Positions 16,184 through 26,994 of a stretch of 64,000 nucleotides of DNA are shown one piece after another (positions within the stretch are counted from its first letter, which is position 1; every line of letters begins with the position of its first letter). This DNA comes from Holophagaceae bacterium. GTDB lineage: Bacteria; Acidobacteriota; Holophagae; Holophagales; Holophagaceae. The notes under the pieces were generated by a model. It had not been told where the DNA came from. It made no database searches and saw only the letters and a program-made list of their open reading frames with translations. The stretch spans positions 1 to 64,000 of the forward strand of contig JANXQX010000013.1 of assembly GCA_025353305.1 (NCBI GenBank), written 5' to 3'. A program made the translations under genes and the position numbers.

Positions 16184-16876
16184 GTGATCGACAAGCGTGT
16201 GGCTTCGGCAGATGAAGCCGTGAAGGATATCACTGATGGCGCATCCCTGGCCGTGGGTGGGTTCGGTCTGTGCGGCATCCCCGAATACCTCATCGCCGCA
16301 CTCGTAAGAAAGGGAGTGAAGGGCCTGACCTGCTATTCCAACAACGCCGGCGTGGATGATTTCGGCCTGGGCCTCCTCCTTCAGAATCGCCAGATCAAGA
16401 AAATGGTCAGTTCCTATGTGGGCGAGAACGCTGAGTTCGAGCGCCAATACCTGCATGGCGAATTGGAGCTTGAATTCGCGCCCCAGGGCACCCTGGCCGA
16501 GCGCATGCGGGCCGGCGGCGCAGGGATTCCAGCCTTCTACACACCCACCGCTGCCGGAACCGTCGTAGCCCAAGGCAAGGAAACAAAAGTCTTCAACGGC
16601 CGCGAATGCGTGCTTGAGCAAGGCATCGTGGCGGACTTCGCACTCGTCAAAGCCTGGAAAGCGGATCGCCTGGGCAACCTGATCTACAGGAAGACCGCGC
16701 GCAATTTCAATCCCATGGCCGCGACCTGCGGGAAGATCTGCATCGCCGAAGTCGAGGAAATCGTCGAGGTGGGCGACCTTGATCCGGACAATGTCCACAC
16801 GCCGGGAGTCTATGTGCATCGTCTGGTGCTAGGCACCCATTACGAGAAGCGGATAGAAAAAGTGGTGACGAGGTAA
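16184..16876 (+). CDS. scoA: 3-oxoacid CoA-transferase subunit A
   Basis: 230 residues from the GTG at 16184, chosen because GGAGG lies five bases before it and the length then matches ScoA (about 232). An upstream ATG at 16166 lacks a site. Family signatures are [17 protein letters not shown] (about 19-35), [11 protein letters not shown] and [16 protein letters not shown]. With subunit B it moves CoA from succinyl-CoA to acetoacetate or related acids. The normal partner scoB, which holds the catalytic Glu, is not downstream: the next gene begins 73 bp later and is a transporter. Confidence 0.93.
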   Translation: MIDKRVASADEAVKDITDGASLAVGGFGLCGIPEYLIAALVRKGVKGLTCYSNNAGVDDFGLGLLLQNRQIKKMVSSYVGENAEFERQYLHGELELEFAPQGTLAERMRAGGAGIPAFYTPTAAGTVVAQGKETKVFNGRECVLEQGIVADFALVKAWKADRLGNLIYRKTARNFNPMAATCGKICIAEVEEIVEVGDLDPDNVHTPGVYVHRLVLGTHYEKRIEKVVTR

Positions 16877-16913
16877 ATGGTGGTCCGTCGCAGGGTTGTT
16901 ACACCGTGGTCAT

Positions 16914-16930
16914 AGCCTGATCGGGCTTTA
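16914..16930 (+). terminator. weak terminator candidate after scoA
   Basis: AGCC-TGATCG-GGCT gives a 4-5-bp stem followed by TTAATTATT. It sits 37 bp past the scoA stop and 20 bp before the next start. The stem is short, so I hold this loosely. Confidence 0.25.
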
Positions 16931-16949
16931 ATTATTCCGGAAGGATCTC

Positions 16950-18293
16950 GTGGACCACACCATCGAATACAGAACCCGGCGTTTTCTGAACTGGTTCCCG
17001 TTGGGCCTCACCTACGCGACCATGTACATGGGCCGCTACAACTTCAATCTGGTCAAAAGCGACATCGGAGCCTGGTATCACCTGGACAAGGCCGAGATGG
17101 GCATCATCGCCACCGCAGGCTTCTGGACCTACGGGCTCAGCGTGGCGCTCAACGGCCCGATCGCGGATCGCATCGGTGGCCGGAAAGCGATTCTCGTAGG
17201 TGCCTTCGGCGCGGCGCTGCTGAACCTCCTTATCGGAATGATGTTCCTGGGCGGCCATACCACGCGTTTGCTGGTGGGCATGAGCCTGCTCTGGTCCGCC
17301 AACATGTACTTCCAGAGTTTTGGCGCTCTCTCTGTGGTGAAGGTGAACAGCACCTGGTTCCACGTGCACGAGCGCGGCGTTTTTGGCGGCATTTTCGGGA
17401 TCATGATCTCCTCGGGCTACTTCCTGGCGACCACCATCGGCGCCTGGCTGCTGGCCAGCTTCAGCAGTTGGACAGTGATCTGGTTCGTGCCCGCCGCCGC
17501 CATGGGCGGCATGTTCATCGTCGACTATTTCCTGGTCCGGAATCGCCCCAGCCATGCGGGTTTTCCGGACTTCGACACCGGGGACGGCTCCAGGGCCGAT
17601 GAAGCGGAAGATGCACCCCTGCCCCTCATAGACCTGTTTAAGAAAGTATTTCACAACCCCATCATCTTGTTCCTGATCGGGGCCGAGTTCTGCACGGGCT
17701 TCGTCCGGCAGGGCGTGATGCTCTACTTCACCGAGTATCTGGCGGAAGTCTACAACCTTTCCAAGAAGACGCATCTCTTCTGGTGGACCGGCGTGGCCTT
17801 CATGCTTGGCGGCATATTTGGCGGACTGCTTTGCGGGTGGATGAGCGACAAGCTCTTCCAGTCCCGCCGTCCGCCCGTGGCCCTGCTTTTCTATCTGGCG
17901 CAGGTGCTCATGCTTTGCCTGCTGGGCATGGCGCTGGGACATGGCACCTGGCTCGGCCAGGTGTGGGCCATCGTCCTGCTGGGCCTCACCGCCATGTTCA
18001 TCTTCGGTGTCCACGGCATGCTGAGCGGCACGGCCAGCATGGACTTCGGAGGCCGCAAAGCCGCGGCCACCGTGGCCGGCGCCCTGGATGGGATCCAATA
18101 CATCGGCAGTGGACTCACGGGCTTCGGGCTGGGCTGGATCCTCAAGACCTATGGCTGGGATGGCATCGCCACCAGCGGTCATGACCCAAGCCATGCCTGG
18201 GTCTGGGTCGGCGCCATGATCCCTTTCAGCCTGGTGGGCGCCTTGATCATGACCCGTGTCTGGAACGCGAAACCGGGCAGTGCCGCGCATTAA
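16950..18293 (+). CDS. MFS transporter of the organophosphate:phosphate antiporter (GlpT/UhpT-like) family
   Basis: 447 residues with about twelve transmembrane segments. The start RRFLNWFPLGLTYATMYMGRYNFNLVKSDI is typical of GlpT/UhpT-type antiporters, and GPIADRIGGRKAILVGA (about 70-86) is the MFS A-like loop. The second half holds FWWTGVAFMLGGIFGGLLCGWMSDKLF. The substrate may be glycerol-3-phosphate, a hexose phosphate or another organophosphate; sequence alone does not decide. The GTG start has GGAAGGA four bases upstream. A phosphoglycerol-type substrate would suit the LtaS-like gene nearby, which is inference. Confidence 0.82.
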   Translation: MDHTIEYRTRRFLNWFPLGLTYATMYMGRYNFNLVKSDIGAWYHLDKAEMGIIATAGFWTYGLSVALNGPIADRIGGRKAILVGAFGAALLNLLIGMMFLGGHTTRLLVGMSLLWSANMYFQSFGALSVVKVNSTWFHVHERGVFGGIFGIMISSGYFLATTIGAWLLASFSSWTVIWFVPAAAMGGMFIVDYFLVRNRPSHAGFPDFDTGDGSRADEAEDAPLPLIDLFKKVFHNPIILFLIGAEFCTGFVRQGVMLYFTEYLAEVYNLSKKTHLFWWTGVAFMLGGIFGGLLCGWMSDKLFQSRRPPVALLFYLAQVLMLCLLGMALGHGTWLGQVWAIVLLGLTAMFIFGVHGMLSGTASMDFGGRKAAATVAGALDGIQYIGSGLTGFGLGWILKTYGWDGIATSGHDPSHAWVWVGAMIPFSLVGALIMTRVWNAKPGSAAH

Positions 18294-18297
18294 AATA

Positions 18298-18395
18298 AAA
18301 ACACCCACAGAGAAAAGACGAGGAAACGGAGGTTCGCTGAACAGAAATGATCTGTGAACCTCTGCAATCTCCGCGTACCTCTGCGAGAGTAGTTT
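18298..18395. repeat. degenerate intergenic repeat of CTCTGCG-type units
   Basis: The 120-bp gap between the antiporter and the HAD gene is filled with mirrored units. The left side reads CACAGAGAAAAGACGAGG then GGAGGTTCGC; the right side reads GTGAACCTCTGC, CTCCGCG and CCTCTGCGAGAG. The two sides are partly complementary. It resembles the short CTCTGTG/CTCTGCG repeats scattered through many bacterial intergenic regions and looks related in style to the other repeats in this window. Confidence 0.5.
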
Positions 18396-18413
18396 TCTAG
18401 CAAATTGGAGCCC

Positions 18414-19148
18414 ATGTCCCCCCACAACCCCATCCTCGAAGCCATCGAGCAGCTGAAAACGCGGCCTGCCGGGGCGCGGCGCCCCATCGCGGTTTACGAT
18501 CTGGATTCGACGTTGTTCTGCACCGGCCCCAGGAATCTGGCCATCGCACGCGCTTTTTCGGAATACCGCCATCAATTGCGGCCCTTCGTGGATCAGCTCG
18601 AGGCGCATCGCATGGGCTGGAACGTGATGGCCGATCTTAAGGAACTCGGCTTCACCGACCAGGCGATCCTCACGGAACTCCGGCATTTCTGGCGGGCCAC
18701 TTTCTTCACGGACCATTTCGTGAAAATGGACAGCGTCTACCCAGGCGCTGTGGAACTGGTGAACGCGGTGCGGAAGGTCGGCTGCCTAACCTACTACCTC
18801 ACGGGCCGGGACGATCCGGGCATGCGGCAAGGCACCCTTCAAGCCCTGGAGTCCGGTGGCTTCCCGCTGCCTGCGGAGGATGTGATCCTCCGCCTCAAAC
18901 CCACTTGGGAGGAAGATGACCTGGCCTTCAAGATCCAGTTGTTTGATGAACTTCGTCACTTGGGGGAAGTCGTTCTGATTTTCGAGAACGAACCCACCAA
19001 TGCGAACCGTTTTCTCGAGGCCTTCCCAACCGCGACGGTGGTTTTGCATGCCACGATCCATTCGCCTGATCCGGAGCCCTTGGCTGCAGGCGTCCATGTG
19101 CTGGAAACCCTGGCGGGCCTTTGGTCCCAGGACCCGGCATTACAATGA
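18414..19148 (+). CDS. HAD-superfamily hydrolase
   Basis: 244 residues. Motif I is VYDLDSTLF (nucleophile Asp29 and acid Asp31); motif II is the Thr in YYLTGRDDPG (about 124-133); a Lys in ILRLKPTW (about 156) and an acidic stretch in VLIFENEP (about 184-191) complete the site. A helical cap of roughly 80 residues lies between motifs I and II. The substrate is unknown. The ATG at 18414 is preferred over a TTG three codons earlier. It ends four bases before the LtaS-like gene, so co-expression is likely. Confidence 0.8.
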   Translation: MSPHNPILEAIEQLKTRPAGARRPIAVYDLDSTLFCTGPRNLAIARAFSEYRHQLRPFVDQLEAHRMGWNVMADLKELGFTDQAILTELRHFWRATFFTDHFVKMDSVYPGAVELVNAVRKVGCLTYYLTGRDDPGMRQGTLQALESGGFPLPAEDVILRLKPTWEEDDLAFKIQLFDELRHLGEVVLIFENEPTNANRFLEAFPTATVVLHATIHSPDPEPLAAGVHVLETLAGLWSQDPALQ

Positions 19149-19152
19149 ACCG

Positions 19153-21306
19153 ATGACGCAATCATCACGATCCAAGACTGCATTCCTGGCCTTGGCTGGC
19201 TTGAGCTTGTTAGGGCTGTTGACCCTCGGCCGGCTGGCCTTCCTGGGGCTTTTCCATGGCTTCACATGGGAGGCAGGTTTGGGCCGCGCGCTCTATCTGG
19301 GTTTCAAATTCGACGTCCGCTGGGTAGCCATCCTGCTGGTTCCACCCTGGCTTTTATTGCGCACCGATGCCGGCACCGCAGGTTCTGTGGCCTCCTGGCG
19401 GCGCTGGCTCGCACTTTCCACCCTCCTGGTTGCCTTGCTTGTTTATGTAGGCCTGGTGGCTGTGGGCATGGTGGATGACCAACCCGGGCGTGTGTGGCTC
19501 GTAGCCTTTTTACTACTGGCGTGGCTGGCAAGATGGGCTGGAAGGCCAGTGGGCCTCGCCAAAGCCGAAGCGCGGGTTTGGGGTGCCTATGCTTGCTTGG
19601 TGTTCGCCTTCACCTTGCTCTGCTACGCCTTCGATTTTGGAGTCTTCTCCTACATCCACACGCGACTGAACGGCACGCTGCTGATGTTCCTTGAAAATCT
19701 GGGCACCAGCGCCCGCATGGTCTGGGAGAGCTATCCCGTGATCCCAGGAATGCTTGGGATGGCCGCACTCATGGGACTGATTGCCTGGCTATTGCGCAAG
19801 CTGGGCTCCGATCTTGCGGCACCGATTCCGTCCAAGGGACGGAGATGGGGCGTGGCATGGCTGGGAGCTGTGCTTTTGATCTCGGCCATGTGGGGAAAGT
19901 GGAGCCTTTATCCGCTCCGGTGGGGCGAGGCTTTTGAAGCGAAAATCGCATTCCATGCCCAGCTGGCCTTGAATCCGGTTTTGTTTTTTCTGGAAACCCG
20001 GACAGAGATGGACGGGGGCTACGATTTGAAAGCCGTGCAGGCCAGCCAGGCCCTGATGTCCTCCCACTTCCATATCGCCCCGGCCAGCGACAAGGATGGC
20101 CTGCCCACGCTCCTTCGGCGAATAGCTCCACGGCCCCAGGTCCACGGTCACCCCAACGTGGTTTTCATCCAATGCGAAAGCCTGGCCGCGTTCAAGACAT
20201 CACCCTTTGGCAATCCCCTGGATCCCACCCCAACCTTGGCTCGGCTCAGCCGGGAGGGCATCTTCTTCGATCGTTTCTACGTTGTCATGGAAAACACCAG
20301 CCGCTCCATGTTCGCCACGCTGTTCGGCACGCCCGATGTCAGCAGCGTGCAGAATGCCACCCGGAATCCCCTGCTGGTGGACCAGCACACGCTTCTTAGC
20401 TACCTCACCGAGTATCGGAAACATTACTTTCTGGGCGGAAGCGCCAACTGGGCCCAGATCCGGGCCGCCCTGCACCACAATCTGCCGGACCTTGTGCTGC
20501 ACGAAGAAGGTTCCTTCAAAAGCCCCAAAGTCGATGTCTGGGGCATCTGTGATCAGGACCTGATGCTCGAAGCCAACGAAGCTCTTGCCCGCGAACAACA
20601 ACCCTTTTTCGCCTATCTGCAAACCAGCGGCAACCACCCCCCTTTTACGATCCCATCGCACATCAAGAATTTCCGACGAGTCGAGCCGGGCCCTGCGGAT
20701 TTGAAAGCCGCAGGTTTCATCGGCAGCGATGAGTTCAACGCCTTGAGGCTGATGGACCACGCCCTTGAGGAATTTTTCAAGGCAGCCAGCCGGCAGCCTT
20801 ACTACCAGGACACCATTTTTGTGCTGTGGGGCGATCACGGCATTTCCCGAGGAAGCACCGATCCCAGGTTCGGGGACCTGACCTTGGCGATCCACAATAT
20901 TCCCTTCATCATTTACGCTCCGGGTTTGCTGAAACCCGAGAGACGCCACACCATTGCTTCCCAGGTGGATATCCTGCCCACGCTGCTGAGCCTGCTGGGG
21001 CGTGAGACCGAAACCCAGACGCTCGGCCGGGACCTCTTCGATCCAAGCTTTGACCCCGGCAGCTGCGCGTTCACCTTCACGACCTTCCGCCGCCCGCCCC
21101 GGTTGGGGCTGCTGCAGGATGATCTGTACTTGAATCTGGAGCCTGATGGCCGGCCGGCGCTGTACGCTGTGGCCCAGCAGAACCCCAGGAATCAAGCCAT
21201 GACCTATCCTGCCAAGGCCACCGAGATGTCTAAACTGGCCAAGGCATATGAAACCTGGAGCCGCTTCCTGCTGAGCCACAACAAGCCACTGAAGGCTCAC
21301 CCATGA
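19153..21306 (+). CDS. LtaS-family membrane sulfatase/phosphoglycerol-transferase-like protein
   Basis: 717 residues. The N-terminal half has five transmembrane segments (about 10-31, 52-73, 84-103, 112-130, 150-175, with a further one near 230-250). The extracytoplasmic sulfatase-fold domain begins at HPNVVFIQCESLAAF (about 335). The catalytic Thr/Ser region is ENTSRSMFATLFG (about 377-389), the mid motif QTSGNHPPF, and the metal site LWGDHGISRG (about 555). The family includes LTA synthase, OpgB and PbgA. In a diderm, a phosphoglycerol or phosphoethanolamine transferase acting on a periplasmic glycan or lipid is plausible. It is the second gene of a coupled set. Confidence 0.88.
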   Translation: MTQSSRSKTAFLALAGLSLLGLLTLGRLAFLGLFHGFTWEAGLGRALYLGFKFDVRWVAILLVPPWLLLRTDAGTAGSVASWRRWLALSTLLVALLVYVGLVAVGMVDDQPGRVWLVAFLLLAWLARWAGRPVGLAKAEARVWGAYACLVFAFTLLCYAFDFGVFSYIHTRLNGTLLMFLENLGTSARMVWESYPVIPGMLGMAALMGLIAWLLRKLGSDLAAPIPSKGRRWGVAWLGAVLLISAMWGKWSLYPLRWGEAFEAKIAFHAQLALNPVLFFLETRTEMDGGYDLKAVQASQALMSSHFHIAPASDKDGLPTLLRRIAPRPQVHGHPNVVFIQCESLAAFKTSPFGNPLDPTPTLARLSREGIFFDRFYVVMENTSRSMFATLFGTPDVSSVQNATRNPLLVDQHTLLSYLTEYRKHYFLGGSANWAQIRAALHHNLPDLVLHEEGSFKSPKVDVWGICDQDLMLEANEALAREQQPFFAYLQTSGNHPPFTIPSHIKNFRRVEPGPADLKAAGFIGSDEFNALRLMDHALEEFFKAASRQPYYQDTIFVLWGDHGISRGSTDPRFGDLTLAIHNIPFIIYAPGLLKPERRHTIASQVDILPTLLSLLGRETETQTLGRDLFDPSFDPGSCAFTFTTFRRPPRLGLLQDDLYLNLEPDGRPALYAVAQQNPRNQAMTYPAKATEMSKLAKAYETWSRFLLSHNKPLKAHP

Positions 21307-22385
21307 AACGAGCGGCCTGCTCCATTCTCTTGACCCTCGTCGCCCTCCTGGCGGTGGGCTGGCCACCCAGGGCCCGGGTGGACCGACCTGTGATCGGACT
21401 ACCTTTGATGAGCCAGAAGGCGGAAATGGAAGTTGCGCTGTCCCTGCCCTTCGCGGTGCCTGTCGATTTGCAGAAGAAAATGAGGACCGAGGGTTTCAAC
21501 CAGGTTTCATGGACCCTAATGGGCTTGAAAGCGCGCTCCGTGGCCGAACCCAAACCAGTGAGGCCCCGTGATCCCTCGGGCCGTTGGAAGGTGGTTCATA
21601 TCGCGGACCTTCCCCCACCTGGACGGGACGATCTGCTGAAAATCTTCATCACCCGGATGTCCGAAGTGAAACCCGATCTGATCCTTGCCTCTGGCGATCT
21701 GGGCTACGGCGATACCGCCGCGGATTTCGACCGGATCACGAACTTCTTCAAGGAGCTTGAGCGCCAGGGAGCTGTTGTGGTTTCCTGCCCGGGCAATCAC
21801 GAACGGAAGGCCTGGATCCAGTACCTTCGCCACTTTGGACCAGATACGTGGCATCGTGTGGAGTTCGGTCCATTCACCCTTCTCAGCCTGGATACAGAAC
21901 ACGGTCGGGACCAGTTCACGCCTGCGCAATTCAGTTGGTTTTCCCAGCAGCTGCAAGATTCAGCCGGGCGCACAGTGCTTGTGCAACTCCATCACCCGCT
22001 CTTTCCCAGTGAAACGGTCCAAACCGGGGAGGCCAAGGGCAGCGGCGGGATCCTTGGAGCCCGCCGGGCTGATTTCATTCAAAGCTGTGTGGACCATGGC
22101 GTGATTGCGGTTCTCTCGGGGCATTGGCACAGCGACGCGGTCTTTGATTCCACCGGCCGCCTGAGGGATGACCGGCTGGATTTTCCCGGCCCCAAGTTCA
22201 TCGTCACCACGACCCTTGGAAGCGAAATCCGCCGGGTGACGCGCTGGCCGAAGTCCTATTTCGGCTGGCGACTCTTGACCTTTGAAGATGGGCACCTGCT
22301 CAGTTACACCGCTGATCTCGACGGAGACGGCAAGCCAGATCCCATCGCCAGCGAGCCGCTGCTCGCCAATGGTGGGGGTCGCTGA
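21303..22385 (+). CDS. exported metallophosphoesterase
   Basis: 360 residues. A signal peptide (MKRAACSILLTLVALLAVGWPP) directs export. The calcineurin-like core shows HIADL (where HxD is usually HSD; here H-I-A-D), LILASGDLGYGD (about 121-132), CPGNHERK (about 161-168), LHHPLF (about 229) and SGHWHSD (about 268), giving the standard dinuclear metal ligands. The protein should hydrolyse a phosphomono- or diester in the periplasm. Its ATG overlaps the LtaS-like stop (ATGA), so the two are translationally coupled; degradation or recycling of the LtaS-like product is a reasonable inference. Confidence 0.88.
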   Translation: MKRAACSILLTLVALLAVGWPPRARVDRPVIGLPLMSQKAEMEVALSLPFAVPVDLQKKMRTEGFNQVSWTLMGLKARSVAEPKPVRPRDPSGRWKVVHIADLPPPGRDDLLKIFITRMSEVKPDLILASGDLGYGDTAADFDRITNFFKELERQGAVVVSCPGNHERKAWIQYLRHFGPDTWHRVEFGPFTLLSLDTEHGRDQFTPAQFSWFSQQLQDSAGRTVLVQLHHPLFPSETVQTGEAKGSGGILGARRADFIQSCVDHGVIAVLSGHWHSDAVFDSTGRLRDDRLDFPGPKFIVTTTLGSEIRRVTRWPKSYFGWRLLTFEDGHLLSYTADLDGDGKPDPIASEPLLANGGGR

Positions 22386-23275
22386 TGGCCCTGGCATGGC
22401 TCATTCTGTTTCTCGGCTCATGGGTGCGGCTCCTGACCATCTCCGGCCTGAATTTCCACCACGACGGGACGATCCTGGCCCTCACCCCCCTTGCTTTTGT
22501 GATGGCTCATCTTTTTCTTCCTGGGATGTTCCGCATGCCTGAACGAGCGTCCTTTCGATGGGTGCTGGCAGTATTCACGGCCCTGCTTTCCCTGGCCTTC
22601 GTGCGGCTGACCTTGCTCCGGTTCTGGGATCCGAGGGAATGGCTCCCCACGATTCTGCTGGTGCTCACCGGCCTTGGAATCGCGATCTTCGCCAGTGAGG
22701 AAGGTCCGGTTGATCCTGGGCCGGGTCCTTGGCTTTGGGTCTCACTTTGGATGCTGATCTCTGGCCGGGATCCAGTGCTGGGATTGCTGGGAGCGGGGCT
22801 TGCTCCCCTGGTTTTCCACTGGGGGAATCGCTCAAAAGCGGAAAATCCACAGCAAAACGGCCCCCACTTCAAGCTCTGGCTGCTTCCCTTTACGCTCGGA
22901 TTGTTTCTACCCAAACCCTGGTGGGATTGGGGACTTCAAACGCCTTCCGTACTGCCTCTGGCTACCTTTGGCCTGGGTGGGGCCATCGCCGCCATCGGCA
23001 TTCGCAAGCCCTTCGCGAATCGGCTCAGGCTGCTGCCGGGTTGGGTTCTCATCTGCACCCTAGCCGTCACGGGCCTGCTGTATTCACCTTCCTGGGGATT
23101 GATCTGGGGAGGGTTGATGGGCATCTGCGCGGCCTCGGCATGGGCTCGTTTGCCGAAGCCTCTGCCCGTGGGGGCTTTCGCTGGATACTGGATTTTTGGG
23201 ATGCTCCTGTCCTTCACGCTTCAAGCCAACGCCTGGTTGCCGGGCCTCAGGCATCTCATCTGGCTGGGCAACTGA
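22385..23275 (+). CDS. polytopic membrane protein of unknown function
   Basis: 296 residues with about nine hydrophobic segments and few charges; Trp and Pro are frequent (SLWMLISGRDP, LPKPWWDWG, YSPSWGLIWGGLMG). I recognise no family. The start overlaps the metallophosphoesterase stop as TGATG, so it belongs to the LtaS-like operon, and it ends three bases before dnaG. A lipid-carrier or polymer-export role would fit the neighbours but nothing in the sequence proves it. Confidence 0.65.
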   Translation: MALAWLILFLGSWVRLLTISGLNFHHDGTILALTPLAFVMAHLFLPGMFRMPERASFRWVLAVFTALLSLAFVRLTLLRFWDPREWLPTILLVLTGLGIAIFASEEGPVDPGPGPWLWVSLWMLISGRDPVLGLLGAGLAPLVFHWGNRSKAENPQQNGPHFKLWLLPFTLGLFLPKPWWDWGLQTPSVLPLATFGLGGAIAAIGIRKPFANRLRLLPGWVLICTLAVTGLLYSPSWGLIWGGLMGICAASAWARLPKPLPVGAFAGYWIFGMLLSFTLQANAWLPGLRHLIWLGN

Positions 23276-23278
23276 ACC

Positions 23279-24997
23279 ATGAAAGACCGCGACCTGGTTG
23301 AACGCGTGAAGGACGCCACGGATCTGGTGGCCCTGGTGGGCCAGGCGGTGAAACTGCGCAAGGCCGGCGCGGCCTACTCGGGTCATTGTCCTTTTCACAG
23401 CGAGCGCTCACCCAGTTTCCAGGTGGTGCCGGGGAAGAATTTCTACCACTGCTTCGGGTGCGGGAAACATGGCGACGCCTTCACCTGGCTCATGGAGCGG
23501 GAGGGCCTGAGCTTCCCCGAAGCCCTGGAGCAGTTGGCGAATGCCGCCAGCATCGAAGTGCCCAGATACCGAGAACGACCCGCTGTCGAGGTGGATCTTG
23601 AAAGCCGCCTGCGCGGCGTGCTGGACGCCGCGCAGGCCTGGTACGAACTGAAATTGGGCGGCCATGCGGAGGCCCTGTCCTACCTGAAAAAACGGGGCAT
23701 CGGCGAGGCCTTTTCGAAGGAGGCCGGCTTCGGCGTGGCGCCGGATTCATGGGATGGCCTGATCACTTCGCTGAAAAACCATGGCTTTTCCTCGGAGATC
23801 ATTGAACAGGCTGGACTCGCCTCACGCACGGAGCGCGGCTCGCTGGTGGATTTCCTGCGCAACCGCCTCACCATCCCCATCCATGACGGCCGGGGGCGCC
23901 TGGTGGCGTTCGGAGGGCGCGCCTTCGGGGACGACAAGCCGAAATACATGAACACCCGTGAGACGGCGCTCTTCCACAAGGGCGAGACGCTGTTCGGGAT
24001 GCACCGCGCCAAGGGCGTGATGCGCGATGGCGCCGTGGTGGTGGAAGGCTATTTCGATGTCCTGCAACTCCACCAGCAAGGCATCCACCAGGCCGTGGCC
24101 CCCTTGGGTACGGCTCTGACCGAGGATCACCTGCGAATGATCGGGCGCTTCACGAAGCGCCTCGTGCTTTGCTTTGATGGCGATGCAGCCGGTCGTCGGG
24201 CTTTCGAGAAAAGTCTTCGCCTGGCCTTGCCTCATGGATTCGATGTGCGGTTGTTGGAGTTGCCTGAAGGCGAAGACCCCGACACCTGGTGTCTTCGTGT
24301 TGGCGCTGAGGCTTTCCGGGAGTTGTTGCGCCGCGCGCCCGATTGGACCAGCTTCATCCTGGCCCGGGCGCTTACGGGAAAGGATTTGCGCCGTATCGCC
24401 GATCGCATGGAGGCTTTCAAGGAACTGCAGGCCTACCTGCCCTACCTTCCCAATACGCCCGAGCGGCGGGAGCTGTTCGCGAGCCTGGCCCATCAACTGC
24501 AAATCCCGCTTTCCGAAATCAATCGCGGCACAGGAAATCTCCGTTCGCCTCTGCTGGTCGCTGAAAAGCTTCCATCCACCGAGCCCAAAGTGGACGAGCT
24601 GTTGCGACCCCTGCTTCATCTCTGCCAACAACCCGGGACTCGCCAATCCGTCGCCGAGCTCCCCCATGCCTGGTGGGAAAGTCTGCTGGGCGCGCCTGTC
24701 CTGCAGGCCCTACTGGACGCCGACGGCGACCAGGAATCCCTGCCCGGTGAGATCCTTGCCCTGGTCCGGCGCCAGGAGGCACAGAAAGCCGTACGGGAGG
24801 AATCAGAAGCCGTGCCAGAGCGGATCTTCGCCAAGCTTGAGGCTGCCTACGTTCAGAGGGAGCTGGGTGCTCTGAACCAACAATTGCAAGACCCGGCCTC
24901 TTCCACGGATCCGCACTTGACGCGCCATCTGGAGTCCAGGCAGGCCTCGCTATTGCTGCGGAAAAGCGCTTTGGCCCGGCAATTGCGGGGGTCTTGA
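23279..24997 (+). CDS. dnaG: DNA primase
   Basis: 572 residues. It synthesises RNA primers at the replication fork. The CHC2 zinc domain has C37, H40, C58 and C61 (HCPFH ... HCFGCG). The catalytic core continues through RLTIPIHDGRGRLVAFGGRAFGDDKPKYMN. The TOPRIM domain carries VVVEGYFDVLQL (catalytic Glu, about 256-267) and VLCFDGDAAGRRA (about 297-309). The C-terminal helicase-binding part (about 430-572) is divergent, as usual. It lies directly before rpoD, an arrangement like the macromolecular-synthesis operon without rpsU. Confidence 0.97.
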   Translation: MKDRDLVERVKDATDLVALVGQAVKLRKAGAAYSGHCPFHSERSPSFQVVPGKNFYHCFGCGKHGDAFTWLMEREGLSFPEALEQLANAASIEVPRYRERPAVEVDLESRLRGVLDAAQAWYELKLGGHAEALSYLKKRGIGEAFSKEAGFGVAPDSWDGLITSLKNHGFSSEIIEQAGLASRTERGSLVDFLRNRLTIPIHDGRGRLVAFGGRAFGDDKPKYMNTRETALFHKGETLFGMHRAKGVMRDGAVVVEGYFDVLQLHQQGIHQAVAPLGTALTEDHLRMIGRFTKRLVLCFDGDAAGRRAFEKSLRLALPHGFDVRLLELPEGEDPDTWCLRVGAEAFRELLRRAPDWTSFILARALTGKDLRRIADRMEAFKELQAYLPYLPNTPERRELFASLAHQLQIPLSEINRGTGNLRSPLLVAEKLPSTEPKVDELLRPLLHLCQQPGTRQSVAELPHAWWESLLGAPVLQALLDADGDQESLPGEILALVRRQEAQKAVREESEAVPERIFAKLEAAYVQRELGALNQQLQDPASSTDPHLTRHLESRQASLLLRKSALARQLRGS

Positions 24998-25022
24998 CAG
25001 CCCTAAAGTTGGAAATTTGCCC

Positions 25023-25050
25023 TTGCCTGGAGCGCGAAGTACCCTACACT
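25023..25050 (+). promoter_or_regulatory. promoter candidate for rpoD
   Basis: In the 198-bp gap after dnaG, TTGCCT (25023-25028) and TACACT (25045-25050) are 16 bp apart, nearly identical in layout to the tRNA-Gln promoter. It would give rpoD its own transcript with a leader of about 140 bases. The rpoD ATG itself is preceded by GAGG at five bases. Confidence 0.45.
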
Positions 25051-25195
25051 GAATGGTTCCGGGCTTTCTACAGAATGGGAAAACCCTGCCCCAAGCTACG
25101 TACTGCTGGCCATGAGCCACGGACTACGACTGACGCAAGTGCGCAACCGCCCCAGATTCTGAGGCTCCCCGTATCTGAGGTTCTTTGAGGACTCG

Positions 25196-26920
<1,725 letters not shown>

Positions 26921-26942
26921 TCCAGAACATTTCATGAACCGG

Positions 26943-26962
26943 AGCCCCGCGCGAGCGGGGCT
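26943..26962 (+). terminator. hairpin after rpoD
   Basis: AGCCCCGC-GCGA-GCGGGGCT is a perfect 8-bp GC-rich stem with a 4-base loop, 22 bases past the rpoD stop. The following TCAGTATG has almost no T run, so intrinsic termination would be weak. A transcript-stabilising hairpin is the alternative. Confidence 0.55.
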
Positions 26963-26994
26963 TCAGTATGCTCAAGGTAAAATAGGGACTGCCA

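Noticed and set aside
16932..18716. 594-codon open frame antisense to the organophosphate antiporter
   Set aside because: Composition (His/Gln/Gly/Asp-rich, no hydrophobic core) is that of a GC-rich antisense shadow, and the plus-strand gene is a clear transporter.
25079..25191. 37-codon frame just before rpoD
   Set aside because: No ribosome binding site and Pro/Thr/Ala-rich random-looking residues; it probably belongs to the rpoD leader.
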